A stretch of DNA of 64,000 nucleotides. Origin: Cobetia sp. L2A1 (lineage in GTDB: Bacteria; Pseudomonadota; Gammaproteobacteria; Pseudomonadales; Halomonadaceae). Shown here one piece after another: positions 1 through 8,474 of the stretch (positions within the stretch are counted from its first letter, which is position 1; every line of letters starts with the position of its first letter). The notes under the pieces were generated by a model. The model worked only from the letters and a program-made list of their open reading frames with translations. It made no database searches and was not told the origin of the DNA. The stretch covers positions 1,488,001-1,552,000 of the forward strand of contig NZ_CP047025.1 in NCBI RefSeq assembly GCF_009796845.1, given 5' to 3'. The position numbers and the translations under genes are program-made.

Positions 1-248
1 AGCTCCAGCGCACCGTCATCGAAGTGAAGCGTCAACCGGCCGCCGGAGACGCGATAATTGCCGTTGACCATCTTGAGCAGCGTGCTCTTGCCAATACCGC
101 TGCGGCCCGCCAGTACCAGACATTCGCCCGGTGCCAAGCTGAGTGACAGTCCACGCATGACAGCCAATTGCTGGCCGCCCTGTGCATGTAGCACGAAGGT
201 CTTGTCGAGCGACGAGGCGCTCAGAAAGGGGGAGCTGTTGGCGGTCAT
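1..248 (-). CDS. phnL: PhnL, C-P lyase ABC-type ATPase (N-terminal part, cut by window edge)
   Basis: This is the first 82 codons of an ABC-type ATPase; the rest lies beyond base 1. The Walker A motif GRSGIGKST follows the stretch SLSLAPGECLVLAG. PhnL is the second non-transport ABC protein of the carbon-phosphorus lyase system and, with PhnGHIM, is needed to attach methylphosphonate to ATP as ribose 1-methylphosphonate 5-triphosphate. It follows phnK on the same strand with a gap of about 75 bases, the standard E. coli order. The start ATG (248) is the only plausible one upstream of the conserved region. The symbol rests on gene order as much as on sequence, because the signature and Walker B are outside the window. 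Confidence 0.85.
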   Translation of the reverse strand, partial: MTANSSPFLSASSLDKTFVLHAQGGQQLAVMRGLSLSLAPGECLVLAGRSGIGKSTLLKMVNGNYRVSGGRLTLHFDDGALE

Positions 249-324
249 GATGGCCTCTGGATAAGGGGATCTTGCGCTGAGCAGTGACGCGACGGGTGGC
301 AGATGCCAGGGAGGAATATTCCGC

Positions 325-1143
325 TCATGGCGTCAGCACCGATGACACCAGCAGCTGGGTATAGGGGTGCTGCGGATCGTCGAGGATCTGGTCGGTCAAG
401 CCGGCCTCCACGACACGGCCTTGGCGCATCACCATCAATCGATGGGCCAGCAGGCGTGCCACGGCCAGATCATGAGTCACCAGAATGACGGATAGCCCCA
501 GCTCCCGCGTCAGGGTACGCAGCATGTCGAGCAGACGTGCCTGCACGGACACATCGAGGCCGCCGGTGGGTTCATCCATGAAGACCAGTCGCGGCTGAGT
601 GACCAGGGTGCGCGCGATCTGCAGGCGCTGCTGCATGCCGCCGGAGAAGGTGCGTGGCGCATCATCGATACGGCGCGGGTCAAGCTCCACCCGCTCCATC
701 CAGTCCTGTCCGGCAGCACGTAGATCCCCGTAATGGCGTTGTCCCAATGCCATCAGGCGCTCACCGACATTGGCTCCGGCAGAAACCCCCAGGCGCAAAC
801 CATCGCGGGGATTCTGATGCACCAGCCCCCATTCCATGCGCAGTAGCGCTCGGCGACGCGCTTCCCCGATCGCGTAGAGATCGAGACTCTCAGTGGCGCT
901 CCCAGCGGCGGCGCTGGCCTGATGAGTGCTGTGATAGATCACCTGGCCCTCATCGGGTGCTTCCAGGCCTGATAACACGCGCAAGAGCGTCGACTTGCCG
1001 GAGCCGGACTCCCCGACAATGCCCAGCACTTCGCCCTGATGCAGGGTGAAGTCGATGTCCTGACAGCCCTGATTAGGGCCATACAGCCGCGTGATGTTAC
1101 GGGCGTCAAGCAGAGCGGGACGCTTCAGCTGAGGGCGTTTCAT
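325..1143 (-). CDS. phnK: PhnK, C-P lyase complex ATP-binding protein
   Basis: A 272-residue ABC ATPase with no permease next to it. Walker A is GESGSGKST near residue 45, the signature is FSGGMQQRLQIARTL near 168, and Walker B LVFMDEPTGGLD follows. The phrase ITRLYGPNQGCQDIDFTL and the peptide-importer-like C-terminus are usual for PhnK. In E. coli, PhnK docks on the PhnJ subunits of the PhnGHIJ core and is needed in vivo. The ATG overlaps the phnJ stop by four bases (ATGA, 1140-1143), so translation is probably coupled. It is slightly longer than E. coli PhnK (252 residues). Confidence 0.93.
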   Translation of the reverse strand: MKRPQLKRPALLDARNITRLYGPNQGCQDIDFTLHQGEVLGIVGESGSGKSTLLRVLSGLEAPDEGQVIYHSTHQASAAAGSATESLDLYAIGEARRRALLRMEWGLVHQNPRDGLRLGVSAGANVGERLMALGQRHYGDLRAAGQDWMERVELDPRRIDDAPRTFSGGMQQRLQIARTLVTQPRLVFMDEPTGGLDVSVQARLLDMLRTLTRELGLSVILVTHDLAVARLLAHRLMVMRQGRVVEAGLTDQILDDPQHPYTQLLVSSVLTP

Positions 1144-2000
1144 GCCACCTCCTCGCGACGGTTCTGGCAGTAATCGGTGTCAGAGCACACGAACATGCGT
1201 CCGCCCTGATCATCGGTGATGACTTCATCAAGAAAGCTGTCCGTGGCGCCACATAGTTCACAGGGCGTGTCCCACGCTTGAATCTCGAAGGGGTGATCCT
1301 CGAAATCGAGACTCTTGACGCGGGTGTAGGGCGGAATGGCGTAGAGGCGCTTTTCACGTCCCGCCCCGAACAGCATCAAGGCGTCACTCATGTCGAGTTT
1401 GGGATTGTCGAACTTGGGGATGGGCGAGGGATCCATCACATAGCGCTCGTCGACCTTGACCGGATAGGCGTAGGTGGTCGCGATATGGCCATGGCGAGCG
1501 ATATCTTCATAAAGCTTCACGTGCATCACGCCGTATTCCTCAAGGGCATGCATGACACGAGTTTCTTCCTCACTGGGTTCGATGAAGCGCAACGGTTCCG
1601 GTATCGGCACCTGATAGACCAGAATCTGGCCCTTGGAGAGCGCTTTTTCAGGAATGCGATGGCGGGTCTGGATCACGCTGGCGGCTTCGGTGCGGGTGGT
1701 CGTCTCGACATGGGCGACGCGCTCGAAGAAGGTGCGAATGCTGACGGCATTTGTCGTGTCATCGGCACCCTGATCGATCACCTTGAGGACATCATTCGCG
1801 CCCAGGATGCTGGCGGTCAGCTGCATGCCGCCTGTTCCCCAGCCATACGGCATCGGCATCTCGCGCCCTCCAAACGGCACCTGATACCCCGGGATGGCGA
1901 CCGCCTTCAGCAGGGCGCGGCGAATCATGCGTTTGGTTTGCTCGTCCAGGTAGGCGAAGTTGTAGCCGCTGTACTGGCTGTCTTGACCAGAAGTGTTCAT
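1140..2000 (-). CDS. phnJ: PhnJ, radical-SAM C-P lyase
   Basis: PhnJ cleaves the C-P bond of alpha-D-ribose 1-methylphosphonate 5-phosphate by radical SAM chemistry, giving methane (for methylphosphonate) and the ribose cyclic phosphate. The four conserved cysteines are present with the same spacing as in E. coli: C-x2-C (CELC), x21, C, x5, C (CSDTDYC) near the C-terminus. The N-terminal glycine-rich loop PFGGREMPMPYGW is where the glycyl/thiyl radical relay is placed in the family. At 286 residues it matches the family length (281 in E. coli). It overlaps phnI by four bases upstream and phnK by four downstream. Confidence 0.96.
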   Translation of the reverse strand: MNTSGQDSQYSGYNFAYLDEQTKRMIRRALLKAVAIPGYQVPFGGREMPMPYGWGTGGMQLTASILGANDVLKVIDQGADDTTNAVSIRTFFERVAHVETTTRTEAASVIQTRHRIPEKALSKGQILVYQVPIPEPLRFIEPSEEETRVMHALEEYGVMHVKLYEDIARHGHIATTYAYPVKVDERYVMDPSPIPKFDNPKLDMSDALMLFGAGREKRLYAIPPYTRVKSLDFEDHPFEIQAWDTPCELCGATDSFLDEVITDDQGGRMFVCSDTDYCQNRREEVA

Positions 2001-3277
2001 GCCGAGGTCTCCTGTGAACGCCGCGGCGCTGAGGGTGCAGAAGAAGGTGCAGAAGAAGATTCAGAAGAGCTTTCTGACGGGAGTTCTGAAGAGGGCGCAG
2101 ACAGCGGAGCTGATGCGGTCGTATCTTTCAGCCCAGCATCCATCTCGTGCGCTCTTGCGCTCTCGACTTCATCATCAGTGCCACCGCCACCGCCACCGCC
2201 ACCGCCACCGCCGTCGCGGGCCGCATGCTCACGGCGCAAGCGACGCAGCAGCTCAAGCTCGGACTGAAAGTCGACGTAATGAGGCAGTTTCAGGTGAGAG
2301 ACGAAACCGGACGCCTCGACGTTGTCAGCATGCGCCAGTACGAACTCTGGTTGCTGAGCCGGGCTTTCGACGGGCTCGCCCAGCTCCTCGGCGCGCAGTG
2401 AACGATCGACCAGCGCCATCGCCATGGTCTTGCGCTCATTGCGGCCAAACGCCAAGCCATAGCCCCGCGTGAATTGCGGTGCTTTCTCACGGCTGCCGCC
2501 GAATTGATTGATCATCTGGCATTCGCTGATGATGATCTCCCCGATACACAACGGGCCATCGAAGCCCTCTACCTCGATTTCCACCTCGACTGCCCCTTGG
2601 CGAATCTCACCGCTAAAGGGGTGGTTGCGGCCATAGCCCCGCTGAGTGGAATAGCCCAAGGCTAACAAGTAGCCTTCATCACCGCGTGCCAGCATTTGTA
2701 GTCGTGTTGCGCGGTCTACCGGAAAGTCAGGTGGATCACGTGTGATGTCATAGGGCATGGCACCGTCATCGACTTCCTGCTCGATCAGACCCTCTGCATC
2801 GAGGCTATCGAGAACCTGAGGACAGGCCTCTAGCGCGACCTCGGCGCGTGCTGGTGCGGGGCACTCACCCTCGGCCAGCAGCATAAAGTCGAGCAGGCGG
2901 TGGGTGTAGTCGTAGGTGGGGCCAAGCACCTGACCGCCCGGAACATCCTTGAAGGTGGCGCTGATGCGGCGTTCGACTCGCATGTCGGCGGTGCGCAGGG
3001 GCACGCTGTCAGCTAGACGCGGCAGGGTGGTGCGGTAGGCGCGCAACAGGAAGACGGCTTCGGTCAGATCGCCGCTGGCCTGCTTCAGCGCCAGTGCCGC
3101 AAGGTCAGGGTCATGCAATGAGGCTTCTGCCATGACACGGTCGACCGCGAGTCCGAGTTGTTCGCGGACCTGTTCGACGTCGATTTCGGGTTGATTGCGA
3201 TCACCACGACGGCGGTCTGCCATCCAGCGATGCGCATTGGCGATGGCTTGCTCGCCTCCTTTGACGGCAACGTACAT
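1997..3277 (-). CDS. phnI: PhnI, C-P lyase nucleosidase subunit with a long low-complexity tail
   Basis: PhnI displaces adenine from ATP with methylphosphonate to make the ribose 1-phosphonate triphosphate, together with PhnG, H and L. The first 355 residues or so look like a complete PhnI (MYVAVKGGEQAIANAH at the start; YVDFQSELELLRRLR near the end). E. coli PhnI is 354 residues; this protein is 426. The extra 70 residues are an 11-glycine run followed by an acidic stretch and a Ser/Glu/Ala/Pro-rich tail. The glycines are encoded by five perfect GCCACC hexamers (+ strand, 2180-2209). No conserved domain is visible in the tail. The start overlaps the phnH stop by one base. Confidence 0.93.
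   Translation of the reverse strand: MYVAVKGGEQAIANAHRWMADRRRGDRNQPEIDVEQVREQLGLAVDRVMAEASLHDPDLAALALKQASGDLTEAVFLLRAYRTTLPRLADSVPLRTADMRVERRISATFKDVPGGQVLGPTYDYTHRLLDFMLLAEGECPAPARAEVALEACPQVLDSLDAEGLIEQEVDDGAMPYDITRDPPDFPVDRATRLQMLARGDEGYLLALGYSTQRGYGRNHPFSGEIRQGAVEVEIEVEGFDGPLCIGEIIISECQMINQFGGSREKAPQFTRGYGLAFGRNERKTMAMALVDRSLRAEELGEPVESPAQQPEFVLAHADNVEASGFVSHLKLPHYVDFQSELELLRRLRREHAARDGGGGGGGGGGGTDDEVESARAHEMDAGLKDTTASAPLSAPSSELPSESSSESSSAPSSAPSAPRRSQETSA
2180..2209. repeat. Hexanucleotide microsatellite in phnI (5 x GCCACC)
   Basis: Five perfect tandem copies of GCCACC on the + strand, followed by one degenerate copy. Read on the coding (minus) strand it gives alternating GGT and GGC glycine codons at about residues 357-367 of PhnI. 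The unit is two codons long, so gain or loss of units keeps the reading frame. Confidence 0.9.
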
Positions 3278-3987
3278 CAGGCGTGCTCCTCGGTAGCAGT
3301 GACGACATCGATCTGAGTGCTGCGGGGGATGGCGATCAGATGCGTATCAGCGGTCAGAATGGCATCGAGCCCCAACGGAAAATGCGCCCGATTGCAGGCC
3401 AGTCGCTGCATCAGGGCCTCTGCCTTCACGTCCAGCGCCACCACACGGCTGTCACGGATGCCGGGGCCGCTCAGGCGCCAGTCTCGAGTCGGCAATGGCC
3501 CATGTGCCGGGGCGTGAGGGAACCCCTCGGCAGACTTCAAGGTACCCGTTGCCGCCAGTACGACGATCAAGGTGGTGCTGCGATCAGGGTAGGTATCGCT
3601 GCCTTCACTGACATTCGGCATGCGCTGACAGCTGTGCGGTGTCACGAGGGCAAAGTCGGCCTCGTCCGCGCATGTCACGATCCGTGCACCGGTGTGAAAG
3701 CTGATGGCGGCGGCCAGGCCATCACGGTTGAGCTCATCGGCGATCCAGAGGCGTGACTCGAGATCGCACAGGGCCAGCAGCGTCCCCCATGCCGCGCTGG
3801 ACAGCGCCACGCCCTGGGGCATCGACGACACTGGAATGTCGTGCACGGTCCCCGGCTCTGACATGGCGCTCAGTAGCTGGCGGAACAGGCGCTGGCTGTG
3901 GTGGACGGCATCATCGAGCGCTGGCCAGTCGTGCGGACGCAATTCGCGGGTGGCGACATCGTGTTGAGCTGCATGAGGCATGGTCAT
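3277..3987 (-). CDS. phnH: PhnH, C-P lyase core subunit
   Basis: PhnH is a structural subunit of the PhnG2H2I2J2 core, a homodimer with a fold related to PLP enzymes but without the cofactor. The identity comes from position between phnG and phnI and from family-like text such as HHSQRLFRQLLSAMSEPGT near the start and FPLGLDAILTADTHLIAIPRSTQI at the end, of which the FPLG..D motif is typical. At 236 residues it is about 40 longer than E. coli PhnH. An alternative start two codons in (ATG CCT) exists. It overlaps phnG by four bases and phnI by one. Confidence 0.93.
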   Translation of the reverse strand: MTMPHAAQHDVATRELRPHDWPALDDAVHHSQRLFRQLLSAMSEPGTVHDIPVSSMPQGVALSSAAWGTLLALCDLESRLWIADELNRDGLAAAISFHTGARIVTCADEADFALVTPHSCQRMPNVSEGSDTYPDRSTTLIVVLAATGTLKSAEGFPHAPAHGPLPTRDWRLSGPGIRDSRVVALDVKAEALMQRLACNRAHFPLGLDAILTADTHLIAIPRSTQIDVVTATEEHA

Positions 3988-4460
3988 TCCCCTCGAACCA
4001 GAGTGAAGAAGTCGACGCGGGTCGCTGCGGCTTGTTGAGACTGTGCGTCATGCTCGGCCGCGAGGCGCTGTGTCAGCGGGGCAATCAGGGCATCATCGAT
4101 CTGGCGTGACCAGCGCGCTTCTCGGGCACACGCATCGATCACCGCGATGAGTTCGGCATGTTCGCGATCTCGCCCGGCTATCCAGCCGTGGCCCAGGGTG
4201 CCGCCACTGGACGTGCCGTCGTCGAGCGCGACACTGACGCGGGTGAGGGTCATCTCACCGAGATTGAAGGCATTGCCCGAACCGCCCATGCGGCCCCGGA
4301 CCATGGCCATGCCGATGTCGGGTCCACGCACACAGCGATGTGAGACGGTGATGTCGAGCCGCGCCCAGCACTCGCGCAGGTGCGCAAGAGGTGTCAGTGC
4401 GAGCACGCGGTGACGTTGTGCCGGGGTGACGAGCTCTGATAGAGAGGAGTCAGGAGTCAT
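3984..4460 (-). CDS. phnG: PhnG, C-P lyase core subunit
   Basis: A 158-residue protein (150 in E. coli) in the phnG position of the operon. The motif GDG/NLGEMTLTRVSV in the middle (here FNLGEMTLTRVSVALDD) and the C-terminal pattern AATRVDFFTLVRGE are characteristic of PhnG, which sits at the periphery of the core complex and contacts PhnI. Both ends overlap neighbours by four bases (phnF upstream, phnH downstream), consistent with one translationally coupled unit. Confidence 0.93.
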   Translation of the reverse strand: MTPDSSLSELVTPAQRHRVLALTPLAHLRECWARLDITVSHRCVRGPDIGMAMVRGRMGGSGNAFNLGEMTLTRVSVALDDGTSSGGTLGHGWIAGRDREHAELIAVIDACAREARWSRQIDDALIAPLTQRLAAEHDAQSQQAAATRVDFFTLVRGE

Positions 4461-5314
4461 GATGCGCCTTCGTCGTGGTCAGCCTGATGAAGACCAGAGT
4501 CGTGTCGTGGACTCGGGTCATGAGGGAAATCAAAGTGATAGGCGACGCGGTCAGCACGGGCTCGACTGACCGAGACTTCGACCAGACGCCGTTGCTCATC
4601 GACGTTGTCACTGGTCAGCACCATCAAGGGCGACAGGTGCGGGCACTGCAGCAGACGGCTGTCATCGCGATCGGCCTGGCTGGCTTCCAGTCGTACCTGA
4701 GCGCGGGACAACCGCAGGTGGTAATGCTGGTCGAGTAGTGCCCGTGTCGACCCCCCGCGATAGCGCTCGCACCAGTCCGGCACGCGCGCGGGATCAAACC
4801 AGTGGCGCAGGCGCAGCAAGGGCGCGCCATCGACGCTGCGCAGAGTGTCCACGCACAGCAACGATGCATCGTCATCCAGTCCGAAACGCGCGGCGATGCC
4901 GGCGGGAGGGCGGAGCAAGCCCTGATCCAGGCAACAGGTGTCGGTGTTGAATCCCAGCTCCGCCAGGTTGTGCGTCACTTTGCTGCCGGCATTGACCATG
5001 TAGTCCAGGCGGCGATCAACCACCTGAGTGCCCCAGCCTTGATGGCGCGTCACCATGCCCGCCGCCACCAGCTCATCGAGCGCGCGGCGCACGGTGTGGC
5101 GATTGACGCCGAAGCGCTTGGCCAGAGCGGCCTCGCTGGGCAACTGGTCCCCCGCGCTATGCTGGCGACGAATCTCATGCGCCAATTCATTGGCGAGCTG
5201 GCGATAGCGCGGCTCGCTTTGGGGCTGTTGACGCGCTTGCTGGCGCTGCTGTTGTTGACGATCAGTCTGACGATTGTATTGCTGACGCTCGGGAGCGGCG
5301 ACTTGTCTAGACAT
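4457..5314 (-). CDS. phnF: PhnF, GntR/HutC-family repressor of the phn operon
   Basis: A GntR-type winged-helix domain (about residues 40-110; FGVNRHTVRRALDELVAAGMV is the recognition region) followed by a UTRA effector domain (about 130-270). The N-terminal 35 residues are unusually rich in Gln and Arg. Family members repress phosphonate or phosphate genes until an effector binds. It lies inside the operon between phnE and phnG, as in E. coli. A TGTCTAGACA palindrome covers its own first codons (5304-5313) and a perfect version lies before phnC, so autoregulation is likely. Start chosen at 5314, with GGAG about 9 bases upstream. Confidence 0.9.
   Translation of the reverse strand: MSRQVAAPERQQYNRQTDRQQQQRQQARQQPQSEPRYRQLANELAHEIRRQHSAGDQLPSEAALAKRFGVNRHTVRRALDELVAAGMVTRHQGWGTQVVDRRLDYMVNAGSKVTHNLAELGFNTDTCCLDQGLLRPPAGIAARFGLDDDASLLCVDTLRSVDGAPLLRLRHWFDPARVPDWCERYRGGSTRALLDQHYHLRLSRAQVRLEASQADRDDSRLLQCPHLSPLMVLTSDNVDEQRRLVEVSVSRARADRVAYHFDFPHDPSPRHDSGLHQADHDEGAS
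5303..5314. promoter_or_regulatory. Putative PhnF operator overlapping the phnF start codon
   Basis: TTGTCTAGACAT on the + strand contains the perfect 10-bp palindrome TGTCTAGACA and fits the GntR/HutC operator pattern GTMTAKAC. The complement of its last three bases is the phnF ATG, so bound repressor would sit on the translation start. Eleven of twelve bases match the site before phnC (8421-8432). Binding is inferred. Confidence 0.6.
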
Positions 5315-5404
5315 GTTAGCTCCTGGAGAAAGACCCCTGCATCAGGGCCTCTTCTCATCCTTGTTGATCAATGGGCGCGATCTGATGATCATTCCCTGCA
5401 GTCG

Positions 5405-6199
5405 CTAGATGAAGCGTTTGCGCAGTCGTTGTGAGGCCATGTCCAGTCCGGTCACGGCGACGATGATGACCAGCATGACGGCGGCGGTTTCGGCGTACTG
5501 AAAGCCACGCATGGTTTCCCACAGCGCCACTCCGATACCTCCGCCCCCGACCATGCCCAGCACCGTGGCGGAGCGGATGTTCGATTCAAATCGATACAGG
5601 CTGACCGAGATCCACAGCGGCAGGACCTGAGGAATCAGTCCGAAGATGATTTCCTCGATGCGCCCGGCCCCCGTCACGCGGATACCTTCTCGGGGGCCGG
5701 CATCGCTGGCCTCGACCGCTTCTGAATACAGCTTGGCCAGTACGCCCGTGGTATGGATGAACAGCGCCAAGGTGCCAGCGAAGGGCCCCAGACCCACGGC
5801 AACCACGAACAACATGGCAAAGACCAGCTCATTGATGGCGCGACAGGCATCCATCAGGCGGCGCATGGGTTGATAGACCCACCACGGCACCAGGTTTTCG
5901 GAGCACAAAAGGCTGCAGGGCACCGCGACGATGATGGCCAGCAATGTGCCCCAGATGGCGATCTGGATCGTGATCAGCATCAGCTCGATGTAATGGCTGA
6001 GATTGCCCCAGGTGGGCGGGAAGAAGTCGCCGGCGAGAATGGCCATGTTGTCGGCATTCTCGATCAGCAGTCCCGGGCGCATCTCGGCGCCTTGCCAGGC
6101 CCAGCTCAGGACGCTGATGACCACGAACCAACCCAGCAGGGTGGTCCAGCGGCGCGGTGCCGGCAGGGACAAGGAAGGATGTGTGATCGGAGTACTCAT
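5405..6199 (-). CDS. phnE: PhnE, phosphonate ABC transporter permease
   Basis: A 264-residue inner-membrane permease with about six hydrophobic segments and a BPD_transp_1-type EAA loop ([21 protein letters not shown], then [22 protein letters not shown]). It forms the channel for PhnC (ATPase) and PhnD (binding protein). The frame is open 26 codons further upstream, but the start at 6199 has GAGAGAGA ten bases before it and begins the family-like MSTPITHP region, so I place the start there. It is separated from phnD by a 130-base spacer holding a hairpin, and from phnF by 90 bases. Confidence 0.93.
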   Translation of the reverse strand: MSTPITHPSLSLPAPRRWTTLLGWFVVISVLSWAWQGAEMRPGLLIENADNMAILAGDFFPPTWGNLSHYIELMLITIQIAIWGTLLAIIVAVPCSLLCSENLVPWWVYQPMRRLMDACRAINELVFAMLFVVAVGLGPFAGTLALFIHTTGVLAKLYSEAVEASDAGPREGIRVTGAGRIEEIIFGLIPQVLPLWISVSLYRFESNIRSATVLGMVGGGGIGVALWETMRGFQYAETAAVMLVIIVAVTGLDMASQRLRKRFI

Positions 6200-6260
6200 C
6201 GTGTCTCTCTCAGAGGCGTTCACCCGCGGGTGTCGGCAGTCGCTGTCGTCATCGTGATGA

Positions 6261-6315
6261 TCAGGCGGAGCGAGCATCTCTCGCTCATGGGTCGCTCATG
6301 GGTCGCCCCGCCTGA
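6261..6315. terminator. Hairpin with tandem 11-mers between phnD and phnE
   Basis: TCAGGCGG (6261-6268) pairs with CCGCCTGA (6308-6315). Inside, GAGCGA (6268-6273) can pair with TCGCTC (6281-6286). Two head-to-tail copies of TCGCTCATGGG lie at 6281-6302. There is no U-run, so it is more likely a partial terminator or an RNA-stabilising stem that protects the phnCD transcript than a full stop. Confidence 0.45.
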
Positions 6316-6329
6316 CAGGGATGCAATGC

Positions 6330-7385
6330 TTAGCCCGCGACGGCTGCTTGCTCAGCCTTGGCATCAGCCGTCTTGTTGTCAGACGCTTGGGTATCAGCCG
6401 CCTTGATTTCCTTCATGCGCATGTCGAGTGCTTCAAGCTGTGTGTCCAGCGCGGCCAGCTTTTCCTTGCGGTCGTCGTCTGACATACCCTCGTCCTTGGC
6501 GACTTCGGCGCGCTGCTTGAAGAGGGCCAGCTGGCGAATCGGCAGCAGCTGGTCGTTGTCCGACTTGACGAATCCGGCCCACTGCAGCGGCGTGAGCACG
6601 GCCTGTTCTTCCGGGCTATCGCCATAGTTGAGGAAGAAATCACGCAGGTGGGTCTTGGTGTCTTCCGCCAGATTGGTGCGCCATACCAGTGGATCAGAGG
6701 GGATAAGCGGGGACTTCCAGACAACACGAAGCTGCGCGGCCTTCTCGGGTGCCGTGATCTCCAGGCGCTCCATGCCTTCGCTGTTGAAGGTGGCAACATC
6801 CACCTGCTTGTTGGCGACTGACAGCGCGTTGGTCTCGTGGCTGGAATTCAGGGTGCGTTTGAAAGCGGTGGACGCATCGATTCCGTTCTTGGCAAACACG
6901 TAATAGCCCGGGACCAGATAGCCGGAGGTGGAATTCGGATCGCCGTTGCCAAAGATCAGGTCAGGCGCATTTTTCAATACGTCATCGATGTCGTGTAGAT
7001 CACTGTCACGATTGACGATCATCAGGCTCCAATATCCCTGCTTGCCGCCTTCTGCCACGGTCTGGGCAAAGATTTCACCACCGGCACGATCCACGGCTTC
7101 CATGGCTGACTTGTTGCCGTACCAGGCGATGTCGATCTGATTGAAGCGCATGGCTTGAATCACCGCGGCGTAATCCGTGGCGAAGAATGGCTCGACCTTC
7201 ATGCCGAGGGACTTTGACATGTCAGCCAGGAAGGGCTTCCACAGCGGCTGCTGGTTCTGGCTCGATTCAGTGGAAATGATGCCGAACTTGAGCGTCTCGG
7301 CGGCAGCGGCCAACTGGGCACCAGCGGCCAGACCGAGACCTACGATCAGCGGAAGGGTCAGACGACGAAAGGAAGCGAAAGCCAT
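6330..7385 (-). CDS. phnD: PhnD, periplasmic phosphonate-binding protein
   Basis: A 351-residue periplasmic binding protein. A Sec signal peptide (FRRLTLPLIVGLGLAAGAQLAAA) precedes the mature start AETLKFGIISTESSQNQQ. Family hallmarks are the FGIISTES strand, FFATDYAAVIQAM, the binding-site region IAWYGNKSA and the loop FGNGDPNSTSGYLVP. The C-terminus has an Ala/Asp/Lys-rich, probably helical tail (about residues 300-351) longer than in E. coli PhnD (338). I prefer the ATG at 7385, with TTGGAG about 9 bases upstream, over one seven codons earlier. Confidence 0.94.
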   Translation of the reverse strand: MAFASFRRLTLPLIVGLGLAAGAQLAAAAETLKFGIISTESSQNQQPLWKPFLADMSKSLGMKVEPFFATDYAAVIQAMRFNQIDIAWYGNKSAMEAVDRAGGEIFAQTVAEGGKQGYWSLMIVNRDSDLHDIDDVLKNAPDLIFGNGDPNSTSGYLVPGYYVFAKNGIDASTAFKRTLNSSHETNALSVANKQVDVATFNSEGMERLEITAPEKAAQLRVVWKSPLIPSDPLVWRTNLAEDTKTHLRDFFLNYGDSPEEQAVLTPLQWAGFVKSDNDQLLPIRQLALFKQRAEVAKDEGMSDDDRKEKLAALDTQLEALDMRMKEIKAADTQASDNKTADAKAEQAAVAG

Positions 7386-7506
7386 GGGGGAGTCTCCAAG
7401 AGGCAAGCAGTGGATCGAGCAATGGGGGAATGAAGCGCTGGTCTTGAGATGGACTGGTCCATAAAAGTGCTGGTCAACAAGTAGTGCTGGTCATGGAAGT
7501 GCTGGT

Positions 7507-8367
7507 TCACACCATGGCCGGTGCGACTTTTCGGGGCGCCGTGTTCTTGACTGCGCTGAGGGCAGGCGTTGTTGCCGAAGGCTCACCCGCGCGGAGTTCA
7601 TCGAGCCCGGCATTTTCATAAAGTGCCTGCAGACGCTCGTCCGTCAGCTCGCCAATGGCGCCGTCGAAGTAGAGACGGCCATCTTTCAGTGCAATGGCGC
7701 GATGACAGTAGCGGCGGGCGACATCGACTTGATGCAGTGTGATGACGACGGTACGACCATCCTCGGCATGGATACGACTCAGAATCTCCATCACCTCGCG
7801 GGCGCTGCGCGGATCAAGCGAGGCGATGGGCTCATCGGCCAGGATTACCTCGGCGTCCTGCATCAACACCCGCGCGATGGCGACGCGCTGCATCTGGCCA
7901 CCTGACAGGGTATTGGCCCGCTGATGGACCATTTCTTCCAGCCCGACGCGTGCCAGGCAGGCGAGGGCGCGTTGACGCTCCTCATCGGTGAAGCGGCCCA
8001 GTAGCGAGCGCAGACGCGGCATGCTGCCCAGCGTGCCGATCAGCACGTTGGTCAAGACGCTCAAGCGGCCGACCAGGTTGAATTGCTGGAAGATATAACC
8101 CGTGCGGCAACGCTCACTCCGGCGGGCACGACGCAGTCGTCCGGCACTCTGGATTTCACGTTCCATCAGTGTGACGCGCCCACCGCTGTGACGGTTGGCG
8201 CAGGTCAAGCCAACCAGGTGACGCAGCAGCGTGGACTTGCCAGACCCCGAAGGGCCGATAAGGGCCACCATCTCGCCGGGAATGACACGAAAGCTCACGT
8301 CGTCGAGCACCTGGCGGTGTTCGAAAGACTTGTTCAGGCTCTCGACAGTAATCGTGGGAATGCTCAT
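7507..8367 (-). CDS. phnC: PhnC, phosphonate ABC transporter ATPase
   Basis: First gene of the phn operon and the ATPase of the PhnCDE importer. Walker [10 protein letters not shown] near residue 39, signature [15 protein letters not shown] near 152 and Walker [15 protein letters not shown] near 174 are intact. The H-loop is [15 protein letters not shown]. The 286 residues include a C-terminal extension of about 25 beyond the usual end. The 120-base gap to phnD contains three imperfect copies of AGTGCTGGTC (7467-7505). Transcription probably starts near 8439. Confidence 0.93.
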   Translation of the reverse strand: MSIPTITVESLNKSFEHRQVLDDVSFRVIPGEMVALIGPSGSGKSTLLRHLVGLTCANRHSGGRVTLMEREIQSAGRLRRARRSERCRTGYIFQQFNLVGRLSVLTNVLIGTLGSMPRLRSLLGRFTDEERQRALACLARVGLEEMVHQRANTLSGGQMQRVAIARVLMQDAEVILADEPIASLDPRSAREVMEILSRIHAEDGRTVVITLHQVDVARRYCHRAIALKDGRLYFDGAIGELTDERLQALYENAGLDELRAGEPSATTPALSAVKNTAPRKVAPAMV

Positions 8368-8420
8368 GACGCCTCTCCTCTGGGGATGGCATCAGTGTGA
8401 CGGGAGAAGATGAATGGCAG

Positions 8421-8432
8421 TTGTCTAGACAA
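8421..8432. promoter_or_regulatory. Putative PhnF operator upstream of phnC (TTGTCTAGACAA)
   Basis: A perfect 12-bp palindrome, TTGTCTAGACAA, 54 bases before the phnC start. It contains GTCTAGAC, which fits the GntR/HutC-family consensus GTMTAKAC. It lies just downstream of a predicted leftward promoter, so bound PhnF would block initiation or escape. The same core occurs at the phnF start. Confidence 0.65.
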
Positions 8433-8445
8433 TGTCAGTTTGATG

Positions 8446-8474
8446 ATGATCGTGGCTCAGCATCTGGCTGACAA
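8446..8474 (-). promoter_or_regulatory. Candidate sigma-70 promoter for the phn operon
   Basis: On the minus strand TTGTCA (8474-8469) and GATCAT (8451-8446) are separated by 17 bases. The -35 matches TTGACA at five of six positions and the -10 matches at four of six. The predicted start near 8439 would put the palindrome at about +7 to +18. A clear Pho box was not found. Confidence 0.4.

Noticed and set aside
1278..2267. A 329-codon open frame on the + strand
   Set aside because: It lies antisense to phnJ and phnI. It has no ribosome site and its proline run is only the complement of the glycine repeat.
6281..6302. Two tandem TCGCTCATGGG units as a CRISPR-like or satellite repeat
   Set aside because: Only two copies with no spacers; best read as part of the phnD-phnE hairpin region.
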